A program made the position numbers and the translations under genes. From an uncultured Polymorphobacter sp. (GTDB lineage Bacteria; Pseudomonadota; Alphaproteobacteria; Sphingomonadales; Sphingomonadaceae), in the NCBI GenBank assembly GCA_937871645.1, contig CALMPZ010000365.1:1-14459 (forward strand): DNA of 14,459 bases. Reading direction: 5' to 3'. Below the pieces are notes generated by a model. It made no database searches and had not been told where the DNA came from. It saw nothing but the letters and a program-made list of their open reading frames with translations. Shown here piece after piece: positions 1-7,568 of the stretch. Within the stretch, counting starts at the first letter, position 1, and each line of letters opens with the position of its first letter.

Positions 1-1
1 C

Positions 2-598
2 GGCGCCGGGCCGCCGGGGTTTGCCAGCGCGGCGTTGCTCGGCGGCGGGCAATCGGGGGCGACGCTGGCGTTCACCCCGGCACCGCTTGCGGCGCGGCCG
101 CTGGCGCTGACCTTGCGCGGCGCGGTCGCGCATGACGGCATCGGCATCGATGACCGCAGCGCACAAGGCGCACTGGGGCTGCGCTGGCAGTTCATGCCGG
201 GGCTGGCGCTGGCGGGCGAGTGGCTGGTGTCGAGCGGTACATCTGCGCCGTCAGGCTGGACGGCGCGGCTGACTGGCGGCGCTTCGGGGCGCACGTTTGG
301 CCTCGACTGGAACGGCTATGCCGAGGCCGGTGTCGTCAACGCCAACCCCTATGCCGCCGGTCAGGCCTTTGCCGGCTGGCGGCTGCCGGTGCGCGGTGTG
401 CGCGTGCAGGCCGGTGCGGGTGTGTGGGGCGCGGTGCAGGTTGACGGCAGCACCGTCGACCGGCTCGATGTTGGGCCAAGCCTGCGGCTGCACGCCGGGA
501 CGCTGCCGGTCGATCTGATTGTCGATTACCGCTGGCGCGTGGCCGGCAACGCCAGCCCCGGCAGCGGCGTCGCGGTCACGCTGGCGGGCTATTTCTGA
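2..598 (+). CDS. C-terminal part of a probable outer-membrane beta-barrel protein (5' end outside window)
   Basis: The reading frame is open to the left edge, so this is only the C-terminal ~198 residues. A TTG at 35 could start translation, but nothing there resembles a ribosome binding site or signal peptide. Visible are alternating hydrophobic/polar stretches rich in Gly, Ala, Trp and Tyr, typical of amphipathic strands, and a protein end of ...VTLAGYF. A terminal Phe is the usual BAM recognition signal of outer-membrane barrels. The stretch containing DYRWRVAGNASPGSG recalls C-terminal barrels of large sphingomonad TPR/BcsC- or NfrA-like proteins, but that is recalled family resemblance, not a search. 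The inferred role is an outer-membrane pore or secretion barrel. Its stop abuts the stop of the convergent regulator with no bases between, so there is no room for a terminator. Confidence 0.55.
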   Translation, partial: GAGPPGFASAALLGGGQSGATLAFTPAPLAARPLALTLRGAVAHDGIGIDDRSAQGALGLRWQFMPGLALAGEWLVSSGTSAPSGWTARLTGGASGRTFGLDWNGYAEAGVVNANPYAAGQAFAGWRLPVRGVRVQAGAGVWGAVQVDGSTVDRLDVGPSLRLHAGTLPVDLIVDYRWRVAGNASPGSGVAVTLAGYF

Positions 599-1297
599 TC
601 AGCCATTGTCGTTGGCAACGCGGCGCCGGACTTCGAGCTTGCGCAGGATGGCGCGCGTGCGCATCAGGCTGAGCAGCTCGTTGATCGAGGCGATGCCGCG
701 TTCGGCCATGTCGAGCGCTTCGGCTTCATCGACGCGGCCGGCGGTGTGTTCGAAGAAGAAGCGCATTTCCTGCGCCGTGACCCATTCGACGAAATCATTG
801 TAGATCGGCATCATGCCATCGCGGAAGTTGTGGCTATCGGTAAAGCCCGTCGCCCGCAATTCGTCGAGAACGCGCAGAATGGCGGCATCGCGCGCCGTCA
901 CCGTATCCTGGGCATCAACGTCGATGAAACCCGTTGCGACAAGTTCGGCGATTTCTTCACGCGAATGCCCGAGTCCGGTAACGACGGTGTCGACCGGGAT
1001 CCGCGCGGCATCGGCATCGAGCCGCGCGCGCAGCATCGAATCGAGCTGCGGGAACGCCGCGGGTGCGAGCCAGCGCTCGCCGTCTTCGGCATCGAGCAGC
1101 GTCTTGATCACCGCCAGCGGCAGGAAGCGTTCGTCCTGCAGCCGCTTGATGGCTTTCAGCCGCGCGACATGGTCGTCATTGTACGACGCCGAATTGCGGC
1201 TGGCGCGGTCGGGTTCGGGCAGCAGCCCTTCGCGGATATAGTAACGGATCGTCTCGCGCCCGACGCCCGTCCGCTTTTCGAGTTCACGCATACGCAT
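599..1297 (-). CDS. MerR-family transcriptional regulator
   Basis: The protein has 232 residues. It opens with MRMRELEKRTGVGRETIRYY, the helix-turn-helix of MerR regulators, followed by the winged segment (YIREGLLPEP...YNDDHVARL) and the usual second helical element with KAIKRLQDERFLPLAVIKTLL. MerR proteins bind as dimers and act on promoters with overlong spacers. The ~150-residue C-terminal part has no Cys cluster, so this is not a classical metal sensor; the effector is unknown. The end is charged and helical (MRTRAILRKLEVRRR). ATG codons at 1297 and 1291 could both serve, and neither has a strong ribosome binding site. It lies 56 bp downstream of the DUF3313-like gene on the same strand and may be cotranscribed with it. 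No operator with MerR-type dyad was seen nearby. Confidence 0.85.
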   Translation of the reverse strand: MRMRELEKRTGVGRETIRYYIREGLLPEPDRASRNSASYNDDHVARLKAIKRLQDERFLPLAVIKTLLDAEDGERWLAPAAFPQLDSMLRARLDADAARIPVDTVVTGLGHSREEIAELVATGFIDVDAQDTVTARDAAILRVLDELRATGFTDSHNFRDGMMPIYNDFVEWVTAQEMRFFFEHTAGRVDEAEALDMAERGIASINELLSLMRTRAILRKLEVRRRVANDNG

Positions 1298-1353
1298 AGG
1301 CTGCGCCTAGCACGGGATGCGGAGCCTGAGTACGCGAAAAAATGCCCTTGGCG

Positions 1354-2115
1354 CTATTTTGATGCCGGCTTGGGCGGGGTCGCGGGTGCCGCTGTCGGCA
1401 CCGCAGTCGGTGCGGCAGTGCCGGGCGGCGGACCATCGGGGCTTTCGCCAGCAGCCTTGCGCGCATTTTCAAGCCCGCGGCGGATCATGTTCGCCCACAG
1501 GTCGATGACATAGTCGGCTGCCTGCAGATTGCTTGGCCCGGTCGCCCACGACACCCCGCCGCCGTCTTCCTCGCCGCCGGCAGCGTCATAGATGCGTGCG
1601 ATCAGCTTGTTCGACATCGAGTCATAGACTTCGAGATACAGCGTCATCGACCCCGGCGAGGTCACGAACGACGTTACCCCCGGCTGCATGGTGTCGGGCG
1701 CGGTGATGTCGAGATTGACGATCGCCGGGCGCAGCACCATCACGTCGGGGCCGGTCATCGTGCTCTGCTGGAAGCCGCCCTTCTGGCTCATCACCTTGGT
1801 GAACTGCTTCTTGAATTCGACCGCGAGTTCGGCGGTCGTCTGGTCCATCCACTGCTTGCTGACCGAGAACGGAATCTGCTCGTTCTGCTCGTCCATATAG
1901 CCCTTCTTGAACTCGACGAAGCAATCGACGAGGGCATATTTGTCATACTTCGCAAGGCTGGCGCCGGGCGCGAGATAGACCGCCGACAGCTTGGTATTGG
2001 GCTGCAGCACCAGCCCGTCGGGCGTCGTCTGCGGCAGCTTGGCCGCCAATACCGGCGTCGCGAGCAGCGTCGCTGCCAGCGCTGCCGCCAGCCAAGGTCG
2101 TACCATCCGTGCCAT
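1354..2115 (-). CDS. Secreted DUF3313-like protein of unknown function
   Basis: The start is ATG 2115, because GGAGGG lies at the right distance upstream; an in-frame ATG at 2163 would add 16 residues before the signal peptide. The product has ~253 residues. It begins MARMVRPWLAAALAATLLA, a Sec signal peptide with probable cleavage at VLA-A, and there is no lipobox Cys. The middle (VYLAPGASLAKYDKYALVDC, then MTLYLEVYDSMSNKLIARIYD) resembles DUF3313 proteins, usually envelope lipoproteins of unknown role; this match is from memory. The last ~30 residues are Pro/Ala/Thr-rich low-complexity sequence, perhaps a flexible or periplasm-spanning tail. It lies between the M16 protease and the MerR gene on the same strand, with a likely promoter of its own. 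The biochemical function cannot be told from the sequence. Confidence 0.6.
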   Translation of the reverse strand: MARMVRPWLAAALAATLLATPVLAAKLPQTTPDGLVLQPNTKLSAVYLAPGASLAKYDKYALVDCFVEFKKGYMDEQNEQIPFSVSKQWMDQTTAELAVEFKKQFTKVMSQKGGFQQSTMTGPDVMVLRPAIVNLDITAPDTMQPGVTSFVTSPGSMTLYLEVYDSMSNKLIARIYDAAGGEEDGGGVSWATGPSNLQAADYVIDLWANMIRRGLENARKAAGESPDGPPPGTAAPTAVPTAAPATPPKPASK

Positions 2116-2142
2116 CTGCGCGCCCTCCGTTTTGTTATGTCC

Positions 2143-2170
2143 ATGATACGCCCGGTGGCGCACCGGTCAA
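2143..2170 (-). promoter_or_regulatory. Probable sigma-70-type promoter of the DUF3313-like gene
   Basis: On the minus strand TTGACC (2170-2165) and TATCAT (2148-2143) are separated by 16 bp. The start codon at 2115 would then have a leader of about 20 nt containing GGAGGG (2128-2123). The spacer carries the 6-bp inverted repeat CCGGTG-CGC-CACCGG, which could be an operator. The promoter lies just after the M16 stop codon, so the DUF3313-like gene can be expressed independently of the protease gene. Confidence 0.5.
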
Positions 2171-2175
2171 TGCGT

Positions 2176-5052
2176 CTACGGTGCCGTGCGCACCTCGACC
2201 GGCAGTTTGAGCTTGGCGAGTTGCGGCTCGACGAGCTTGCGGTCACCCACCACGATCCACACCATCGCGCCGTCGGTCAGTTGCAATGCCGCGCGGTTGA
2301 GCTCGGCAGTGGTCAGCGCCTGGTAACGCGCCGCGAGCGTCGCCTGATAGTCATCGGGACGCCCGAACACCGCGTTGCGTTCGATCGAGGTCAGCACCGA
2401 ACCGGCGTTTTCGAACTCGCCGGGCAGCGAGCGCACGCCGTTCTCGACGACCTTGTTGCGCTCCGCACTGTCGATCGGCCGCGTCGTGCCGAACGCCGCC
2501 ATGTCGGCGGCAATCGCCGCGAGCGCGTCGCCGGTGCGGTCGGTCTGCACCGGCGCAAACAACAGGAACGGCAGTTGCTGCTGGACCAGCGAGGCGAGGC
2601 TCTGCACACCGTAAGCCCAGCCCTTGGCCTCGCGGATGTTGAGGTTGAGCCGCGACGTCGACAGTCCGCCGAGCAGGTCGTTCGCGGCAACCAGCGCGAA
2701 GGCGGCGGTGCCGTTGTCATCGCGGCCCTTCACGCCGAGCACCTTGCCGCCCAAGATCAGCGACTGCGGTGACCCCGGCCGGTCGATCAGCACGATACGT
2801 GCCGCCGCCGGTGCCATGACGTTGGTGAAGCTCTTGGTGCCGCGCGCCGCCGCCGCATCGGGCTGCCAGTCACCGAACGTGGTTTCGAGCAGCGGCACGA
2901 TCTGCGCCAGCGTCGTGTCACCCACCACGAACAGCGCGGCATTGTCGGGCCGCAGCCAGCGCGCGTGGAATGCCTGCAGGTCGGCGCGCGTCACTGCGGT
3001 CACGCCCGCCGTCGTGCCGGTGCCGGTGAACGGCACGCCGTAGGGGTGGCCGGTGCCGTAGATGATCGGCGGCAGCTCGCGCAGCGCCAGCGACTGCGGG
3101 CTGGTCATTTCGGCCTTGATGCCGGCGAGCGCCTGCCCGCGCACGCGCGCCAGTTCGGCGTCGTCGAACTTCGGATTGCGCGCGATGTCGGCGAACAGGT
3201 CGAGCGACGCCGCAAGGTTGGGGGTCAGCGCATCGAGCGTCAGCCGCGTGCGGTCGATCGCTGCAGCGGCCGAGATATTGGCACCGAGCCGTTCCTCCTC
3301 CTCGCCAATGGCGGGGCCGGTGCGGCGCGTCGTGCCTTCGTCGAGCAAGCCGAGCATCAGGCTCTGCGTGCCGGGCTTGGCGCGGTCATCGGCCGAAATG
3401 CCGGCGTCGAACGCCAGCATGACCTTGACCACCGGCAATTCGGGGCGCCGCGCCAGCGTTACCTTGATGCCGTTGCGCAAGCTGGCGCGCTCGACGGCGG
3501 GGAAAGCCAGCGCCGGCGTCGCGCCGACCTTGGGCAGCGCCGAACGGTCGATCGGCGGCGACAATGCACCGACGGGCGGCTTGGCGGGAATGGCCGCCGA
3601 CGCCAGTTTCGGCGCGACCTTGTCGGCGGCCTGGTCGCGGTCGGTGCGCTTGCCCGGCAGCACGGTGAGCTCGAAACTGCCGCCGCTGAGCCAGCTACGC
3701 GCTGCCACCGCGACGGCTTCGGGCGTGGCATCGGCGTAGCGCGCCAGTTCGGTGCGGTAGAAATCGGGGTCGCCGGTGTAGAGCTCGCCTTCGGCCAAGG
3801 TCGCGGCCTGGCCGCTGGCGGCCTCCAAACTGCGCACCGTACCGGCCACCGCGCGCGTCGCGACGCGCTGGACTTCGTCGGCGGTCGGGCCGGTTTTGAG
3901 AAATTCGTTCAGCACCGCATCGAAGCGTGCCGCGACCGTGGCGGGATCGGCACCGGGTTTGACGTCGATCTGGAACTCCAGAAGCGAGACTTTTTCAAAC
4001 GCCTGCACGCCGCCGCTGACGCCAACCGCGAGCTGGTCGCGGCGCACCAGTTCATTATAGGCGCGCGACGAGCTGCCACCGGCGATGATGGTCGCGGCGA
4101 CATCGAGCAGCGGCGTCACCGCATCGGCGCGGCCGGGCACGGCAAAGGCGCGGTTGATGCGGGCGTTGCCGACGGCGTCGTACATCGTTTCGCGCTTGAT
4201 GCCGGTGGGGCGCGGCACCGGCGCTTCGAAGCGCGCCGGTGTCGGGCCGGACGGAATGTCGCCGAAATACTTCGCCACCAGCGGCTTGGCGGTGGCGACA
4301 TCGATATCGCCCGACAGCACCAGCACGGCATTGTTCGGGCCGTAGTTCGCCTTGAACCAGGCGTGGACATCGGCGACGCTCGCGGCGTTCAGGTCGGCCA
4401 TGCTGCCGATGGTGTCGTGGCGATACGGGTGGCCGGCTGGGAACAGCCCCTCCAGAATTGCATAGTCCGCGAGGCCGTAGGGGGCGTTGTCGCCCTGGCG
4501 TTTTTCGTTCTGCACGACCGAGCGCTGCGCATCGAGCTTGGCCTGCGTCACCGCGCCGAGCAAATGCCCCATGCGGTCCGATTCAAGGAACAGCGCGAGG
4601 TCGAGCGCCGAGGTCGGCACGGTTTCATAATAGTTGGTGCGGTCGAACCACGTCGAGCCATTGGCATCGGTCGCGCCGATGCTTTCGAGCGGTTCGAAGA
4701 ACAGCGCGTCATGGTTTTCGGAGCCGTAATACATCAGATGTTCGAACAGATGCGCGAAGCCGGTCTTGCCGAGCGGCTCGTCCTTCGACCCGACATGATA
4801 CCAGACGCTGACCGCGACGACCGGTGCCTTGCGGTCGGTATGGACGACGACGCGCAGCCCGTTGGGCAAAGTGAAGCTGTCATGCTTGAGCGCCACCGAG
4901 GCGGCGAGTTCGGACAGCGGTGCGGGTGCCAACGCCGTCTGCGGTGCGGCGGCGGCGGTCTTGGCAGCGCTCGCCGGGGCCGTTTGCGCGAGCAGCGCCG
5001 GTGCCAGCACCAGCGAGATTGCCGCAAAACCTGCCCGGAACATCTGGCGCAT
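2176..5052 (-). CDS. Periplasmic M16-family zinc metalloprotease (two-domain, pitrilysin type)
   Basis: The protein has 958 residues. It opens MRQMFRAGFAAISLVLAPAL, a Sec signal peptide, followed by an Ala/Pro-rich linker. The N-terminal M16 domain has the inverted zinc motif HLFEH at residues 101-105, with the third ligand probably E183 in VVQNEKRQ. The C-terminal half repeats the fold without HxxEH and carries the REAKGWAYG segment, corresponding to the conserved Arg/Tyr substrate-binding region of the inactive half. Both halves in one chain match single-chain M16 peptidases of ~900-950 residues, so the gene looks complete. The inferred role is degradation of peptides or small unfolded proteins in the periplasm. 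AGGAG six bases before ATG 5052 supports the start. It is divergent from the M28 peptidase gene and upstream of the DUF3313-like gene. A long open frame antisense to it is a codon-bias shadow. Confidence 0.93.
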   Translation of the reverse strand: MRQMFRAGFAAISLVLAPALLAQTAPASAAKTAAAAPQTALAPAPLSELAASVALKHDSFTLPNGLRVVVHTDRKAPVVAVSVWYHVGSKDEPLGKTGFAHLFEHLMYYGSENHDALFFEPLESIGATDANGSTWFDRTNYYETVPTSALDLALFLESDRMGHLLGAVTQAKLDAQRSVVQNEKRQGDNAPYGLADYAILEGLFPAGHPYRHDTIGSMADLNAASVADVHAWFKANYGPNNAVLVLSGDIDVATAKPLVAKYFGDIPSGPTPARFEAPVPRPTGIKRETMYDAVGNARINRAFAVPGRADAVTPLLDVAATIIAGGSSSRAYNELVRRDQLAVGVSGGVQAFEKVSLLEFQIDVKPGADPATVAARFDAVLNEFLKTGPTADEVQRVATRAVAGTVRSLEAASGQAATLAEGELYTGDPDFYRTELARYADATPEAVAVAARSWLSGGSFELTVLPGKRTDRDQAADKVAPKLASAAIPAKPPVGALSPPIDRSALPKVGATPALAFPAVERASLRNGIKVTLARRPELPVVKVMLAFDAGISADDRAKPGTQSLMLGLLDEGTTRRTGPAIGEEEERLGANISAAAAIDRTRLTLDALTPNLAASLDLFADIARNPKFDDAELARVRGQALAGIKAEMTSPQSLALRELPPIIYGTGHPYGVPFTGTGTTAGVTAVTRADLQAFHARWLRPDNAALFVVGDTTLAQIVPLLETTFGDWQPDAAAARGTKSFTNVMAPAAARIVLIDRPGSPQSLILGGKVLGVKGRDDNGTAAFALVAANDLLGGLSTSRLNLNIREAKGWAYGVQSLASLVQQQLPFLLFAPVQTDRTGDALAAIAADMAAFGTTRPIDSAERNKVVENGVRSLPGEFENAGSVLTSIERNAVFGRPDDYQATLAARYQALTTAELNRAALQLTDGAMVWIVVGDRKLVEPQLAKLKLPVEVRTAP

Positions 5053-5155
5053 TCATCACTCCTGCCGCAACTTGACTATTCCAGTGCCATAGCTGTGTCG
5101 CTACCGTTGCACCAGACGTCGCCGGGGGCGGCGCGGCGTATGTTTCGGAGCGACG

Positions 5156-6820
5156 ATGAAAAATCTCTTTGGTGCGGGGCTTCCAGGTGCAGCAACGGGC
5201 GGGATGGCCGCACTGCTATTGTCGGGCGCCGCGTTTGCCGCGCCCCCGCCGCCGCCGGGCACGATCACCGCAGCCGAATTGCAGGCGACGGTGACCTTCC
5301 TCGCCGACGATTTGCTCGAAGGCCGGCAGATCGGCCGGCGCGGCCACGCCATCGCGATGCGCTACGTTGCGTCGCAGTTCGCCGCGATGGGGCTGGAACC
5401 CGCCGGCACGCAGGGCTTTTACCAGCCGATCAGTTTCGAGGAGCGCAGCTTCGCCTCCGAGCGCGAAACGCTGACCTTGACGCGCGACGACAAGACGTCG
5501 GTGTTCGTCAACGGTGTCGACCTGTCGGTCGGGCCGGGCAATGTCGTCGGCGCCGAAACCATCAGCGCGCCGCTGGTGTTCGTCGGCTTCGGGCTGGCAT
5601 CGAAGGAACTCGGCATCGATGACTATGCCGGGCTCGACGTGCGCGGCAAAATCGTCGTCGCGCTGGCCGGTGCCCCCAATTCGCTCAACAGCGAAGTCGC
5701 GGCGCATCTGGCGCGCGTCAAGACCGGCGAGGCCGCCGCACTCGGCGCCGTCGGCATGATCACCGTCCGCACCATCGCGCAGGCGACACGCGGCCCCTGG
5801 TCGAAAGCCGCCAGCACCGCACGGCTGCCGCGCCGCAACTTCATCAACCCCGATGGCAGCACCGGTGGCGATGCCGGCAGCCTGAAGTTTTCGGCGAATG
5901 TCGATGACGCCGCCGCCGCACAGCTGTTCGCCGGCAGCGCCATGAGCTTTGTCGCAGTCCAGGCCGCCGCCGAAACCGGCGCGCCGCACGGCTTCGCGCT
6001 GACCGGCACGGTGAAGCTCGACCGCAGCAACGCCGTCACCACCATCACCAGCGCCAACCTGCTGGCGCGGCTGGCGGGCAGCGACCCGGCGCTGACCGAC
6101 CAACTCGTGCTGCTGTCGGCGCACCTCGATCACCTCGGCATGCGGACCGGTGAAGGCGACACCATCTACAATGGCGCGCTCGACAATGCCGCCGGCGTCG
6201 CGACCTTGCTGGCGGTGGCGCGCAGCTTCGCCGCCGAGAAAAAGCGACCGAAAAGGTCATTGCTGTTCCTCGTCACCACCGGCGAGGAAGGCGGGCTGAT
6301 GGGGTCGAGCTATTTCGCGCGCTACCCCACCGTCGGCATCGAACGCATCGTGTCAGAGGTCAACATCGACATGCCGATCCTGACCTGCGACTTCGCCGAC
6401 GTCATCGCCTATGGCGCCAACCGCTCCACCATGGGCCCGCTGGTCGCCGCGGCCGCGAAAAAGCAGGGGCTGACGATGTCGCCCGATCCACAGCCGGTCG
6501 AGGCGCTGTTCACCCGGTCGGACCACTACCCGCTGGTGCGCGCCGGCATCCCGGCAGTGTTCCTCAAAACCGGCTGGCGCGACACCCAGGGCGGCATGAC
6601 CTGCCGCGATGCCGAAACACTGTTCCGCCGCACCCATTATCACGAACCCAGCGATGACCTGTCGCGGCCGATCGACTGGAACGTCGCGGTCAAATTCGCC
6701 CGCATCAACGCCGAAATCAGCCGCACCATCGCCAACGCCCATGACGCGCCGCGCTGGTATTCAGGCGACTATTTCGGCGAGGTATTTGCGCCGGCGGCGC
6801 CGAAGGCCAAGCGCGAGTAA
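5156..6820 (+). CDS. Secreted M28-family zinc peptidase with PA-like insert
   Basis: The protein has 554 residues. It starts with a signal peptide (MKNLFGAGLPG... cleavage near AFA-AP) and a short poly-Pro stretch. Residues ~35-110 form the first part of the peptidase. About 115-290 look like a protease-associated (PA) insert, with FVGFGLASKELGIDDYAGLDVRGKIV-type sequence. The catalytic domain follows with all M28 residues: AHLDHLG (H323 ligand, D325), LDNAAG (D343 bridging), TGEEGG (E377 base, E378 ligand), NIDM (D405) and SDHYP (H457). M28 enzymes are co-catalytic dizinc aminopeptidases or carboxypeptidases, so cleavage of peptides in the periplasm or outside the cell is likely. GGAG five bases before ATG 5156 supports the start. 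The stop codon runs directly into the left arm of the 36-bp inverted repeat. Confidence 0.93.
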   Translation: MKNLFGAGLPGAATGGMAALLLSGAAFAAPPPPPGTITAAELQATVTFLADDLLEGRQIGRRGHAIAMRYVASQFAAMGLEPAGTQGFYQPISFEERSFASERETLTLTRDDKTSVFVNGVDLSVGPGNVVGAETISAPLVFVGFGLASKELGIDDYAGLDVRGKIVVALAGAPNSLNSEVAAHLARVKTGEAAALGAVGMITVRTIAQATRGPWSKAASTARLPRRNFINPDGSTGGDAGSLKFSANVDDAAAAQLFAGSAMSFVAVQAAAETGAPHGFALTGTVKLDRSNAVTTITSANLLARLAGSDPALTDQLVLLSAHLDHLGMRTGEGDTIYNGALDNAAGVATLLAVARSFAAEKKRPKRSLLFLVTTGEEGGLMGSSYFARYPTVGIERIVSEVNIDMPILTCDFADVIAYGANRSTMGPLVAAAAKKQGLTMSPDPQPVEALFTRSDHYPLVRAGIPAVFLKTGWRDTQGGMTCRDAETLFRRTHYHEPSDDLSRPIDWNVAVKFARINAEISRTIANAHDAPRWYSGDYFGEVFAPAAPKAKRE

Positions 6821-6854
6821 GGGCCTCCGGCGGGCAGGCCTGAGGCCTGCACCC
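6819..6854. repeat. Left arm of a 36-bp perfect inverted repeat (partner 7526-7561)
   Basis: These 36 bases are the exact reverse complement of 7526-7561. The arm begins within the TAA stop of the M28 gene. It contains an inner near-palindrome, GCAGGCCTGAGGCCTGC, able to form an 8-bp stem. There is no T-run after it, so it is not a standard intrinsic terminator. The sense relative to the neighbouring gene's 3' end is the same as for the partner arm. It could be a REP-like dispersed element or a boundary of an inserted segment. Confidence 0.9.
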
Positions 6855-6915
6855 ATTTGTTTGGGGGCGGACCTGTTTGACGGCTTGGCAGCACCCGACC
6901 CCTTATCATTCGCCC

Positions 6916-6937
6916 CCTCTCCCGCATGCGGGAGAGG
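6916..6937. repeat. 22-bp perfect palindrome
   Basis: The bases read identically on both strands, centred on CCCGC-ATGCGGG with CCTCT/AGAGG ends. The sequence lies between the left inverted-repeat arm and the small membrane ORF. Such C-run/G-run palindromes are common as short intergenic repeats in GC-rich proteobacteria. It could act as an RNA hairpin at the 3' end of the M28 transcript. No T-run follows. Confidence 0.8.
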
Positions 6938-6997
6938 AAACAGAAGGTCAGCTAACGACGCCGTTGCAGACGTTCGCCACTTGCCTGATAGTGGGTT

Positions 6998-7288
6998 ATG
7001 CGTTGGACCGACCGCTTCACAGCCTTAGTAGTGTACGCGTGGGGCTTTCTCCTTATGACCGGCATTTCCGGACTACTCGCGATTAAGTCCCGCCACGTTC
7101 CCGACTACCCGGCTGCTGGACAAGTCATTCTCTACGCGGGCGTACCGACGGTGTTTTTGATTTTACTGATAGTCATAATCGTCCTCTCTCGTCGAGCACG
7201 CTGGTTCTATGACGTCTACCCATTTGCAGTAGGTCTTCTAACCGTATTAACTTTTCCTGTACTGATATTTTGGGGCGGCGGCGTTTGA
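6998..7288 (+). CDS. Small hypothetical three-helix membrane protein, AT-richer than its surroundings
   Basis: No family was recognised in the 96-residue product. Three hydrophobic segments are visible: ~9-28 (ALVVYAWGFLLMTGISGLLA), ~43-64 (VILYAG...LIVIIVL) and ~73-92 (VYPFAVGLLTVLTFPVLIFW). Basic residues sit between them, as in an inner-membrane protein. The base composition differs sharply: lines 7141-7200 and 7201-7260 have 47% and 42% G+C by hand count, against about 70% in neighbouring genes, and it uses TTA, ATA, GTA and TTT codons that are rare nearby. There is no clear ribosome binding site before ATG 6998. It sits between inverted-repeat arms and between two convergent genes. The odd composition suggests acquired DNA; expression is uncertain. 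Confidence 0.55.
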   Translation: MRWTDRFTALVVYAWGFLLMTGISGLLAIKSRHVPDYPAAGQVILYAGVPTVFLILLIVIIVLSRRARWFYDVYPFAVGLLTVLTFPVLIFWGGGV

Positions 7289-7334
7289 CGAGAAGTCCGT
7301 CGAAGAACTTCCGCAAACCACCCCTAACCAGTCG

Positions 7335-7392
7335 CTCCCTCCTCCCCTGTGAGCGCAGCGAACAGAGAGTGGGGAGGGCTGGGGTGGGGGCG
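7335..7392 (+). repeat. G/C-rich intergenic repeat, copy 1 (inverted partner 7434-7488)
   Basis: The segment runs from CTCCCTCCTCCCC to GGGGTGGGGGCG. Its last 27 bases (7366-7392) match the reverse complement of 7434-7460 at 25 of 27 positions, and the outer CTCCCTCC end is also shared. The middle differs between the copies. It resembles the repeat at the right end of the window in ending with a G-run and GGGTGGG. Confidence 0.7.
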
Positions 7393-7433
7393 GATTCCCG
7401 CTGCCGCAACTGCCGTCGCCTGATGACACGAAG

Positions 7434-7488
7434 CGCCCCCACCCCGACCCTCCCCACTCTACCGCCTGCGGCGGTGGGGGGGAGGGAG
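7434..7488 (-). repeat. G/C-rich intergenic repeat, copy 2, inverted relative to copy 1
   Basis: Read on the minus strand, it starts CTCCCTCCCCCCC, has a small internal stem (CCGCCGCAGGCGG) and ends in the 27-base core shared with copy 1 (two mismatches). About 41 bp separate the copies, so the RNA could fold into one long hairpin downstream of either convergent gene. Confidence 0.7.
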
Positions 7489-7525
7489 AGGCGCGACGGC
7501 GTTGCATCCCATTCGCGCAACAATC

Positions 7526-7561
7526 GGGTGCAGGCCTCAGGCCTGCCCGCCGGAGGCCCTT
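7526..7561. repeat. Right arm of the 36-bp perfect inverted repeat (partner 6819-6854)
   Basis: This is the exact reverse complement of the left arm. It ends 7 bases after the stop codon of the minus-strand DUF2147 gene, so each arm sits immediately downstream of one of two convergent genes in the same relative sense. The identity over 36 bases shows recent duplication, strong constraint, or a common dispersed family. Confidence 0.9.
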
Positions 7562-7568
7562 CGATGCC

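Noticed and set aside
1329..1353. Possible terminator between the DUF3313-like and MerR genes
   Set aside because: On the minus strand there is a T-run after GGGCA, but only a 3-bp stem (GCC-AAG-GGC) precedes it, too weak to call.
5053..5155. Promoters in the M16/M28 divergent gap
   Set aside because: TTGACT at 5072 looks like a -35, but no acceptable -10 follows at 16-18 bp; nothing better was found on the minus strand.
2965..5622. 885-codon open frame on the plus strand
   Set aside because: It runs antisense through the well-supported M16 gene and into the wrong frame of the M28 gene. It is very Arg/Gly-rich without domains and reflects GC-rich third-position bias.
5216..6133. 305-codon minus-strand frame
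   Set aside because: It lies entirely antisense to the M28 peptidase, whose catalytic motifs are intact; composition is Arg/Ala/Gly-rich and not protein-like.
6819..6854. Intrinsic terminator of the M28 gene
   Set aside because: The inner stem is strong, but there is no downstream T-run, and the same element recurs as a perfect inverted copy, so it is listed as a repeat.
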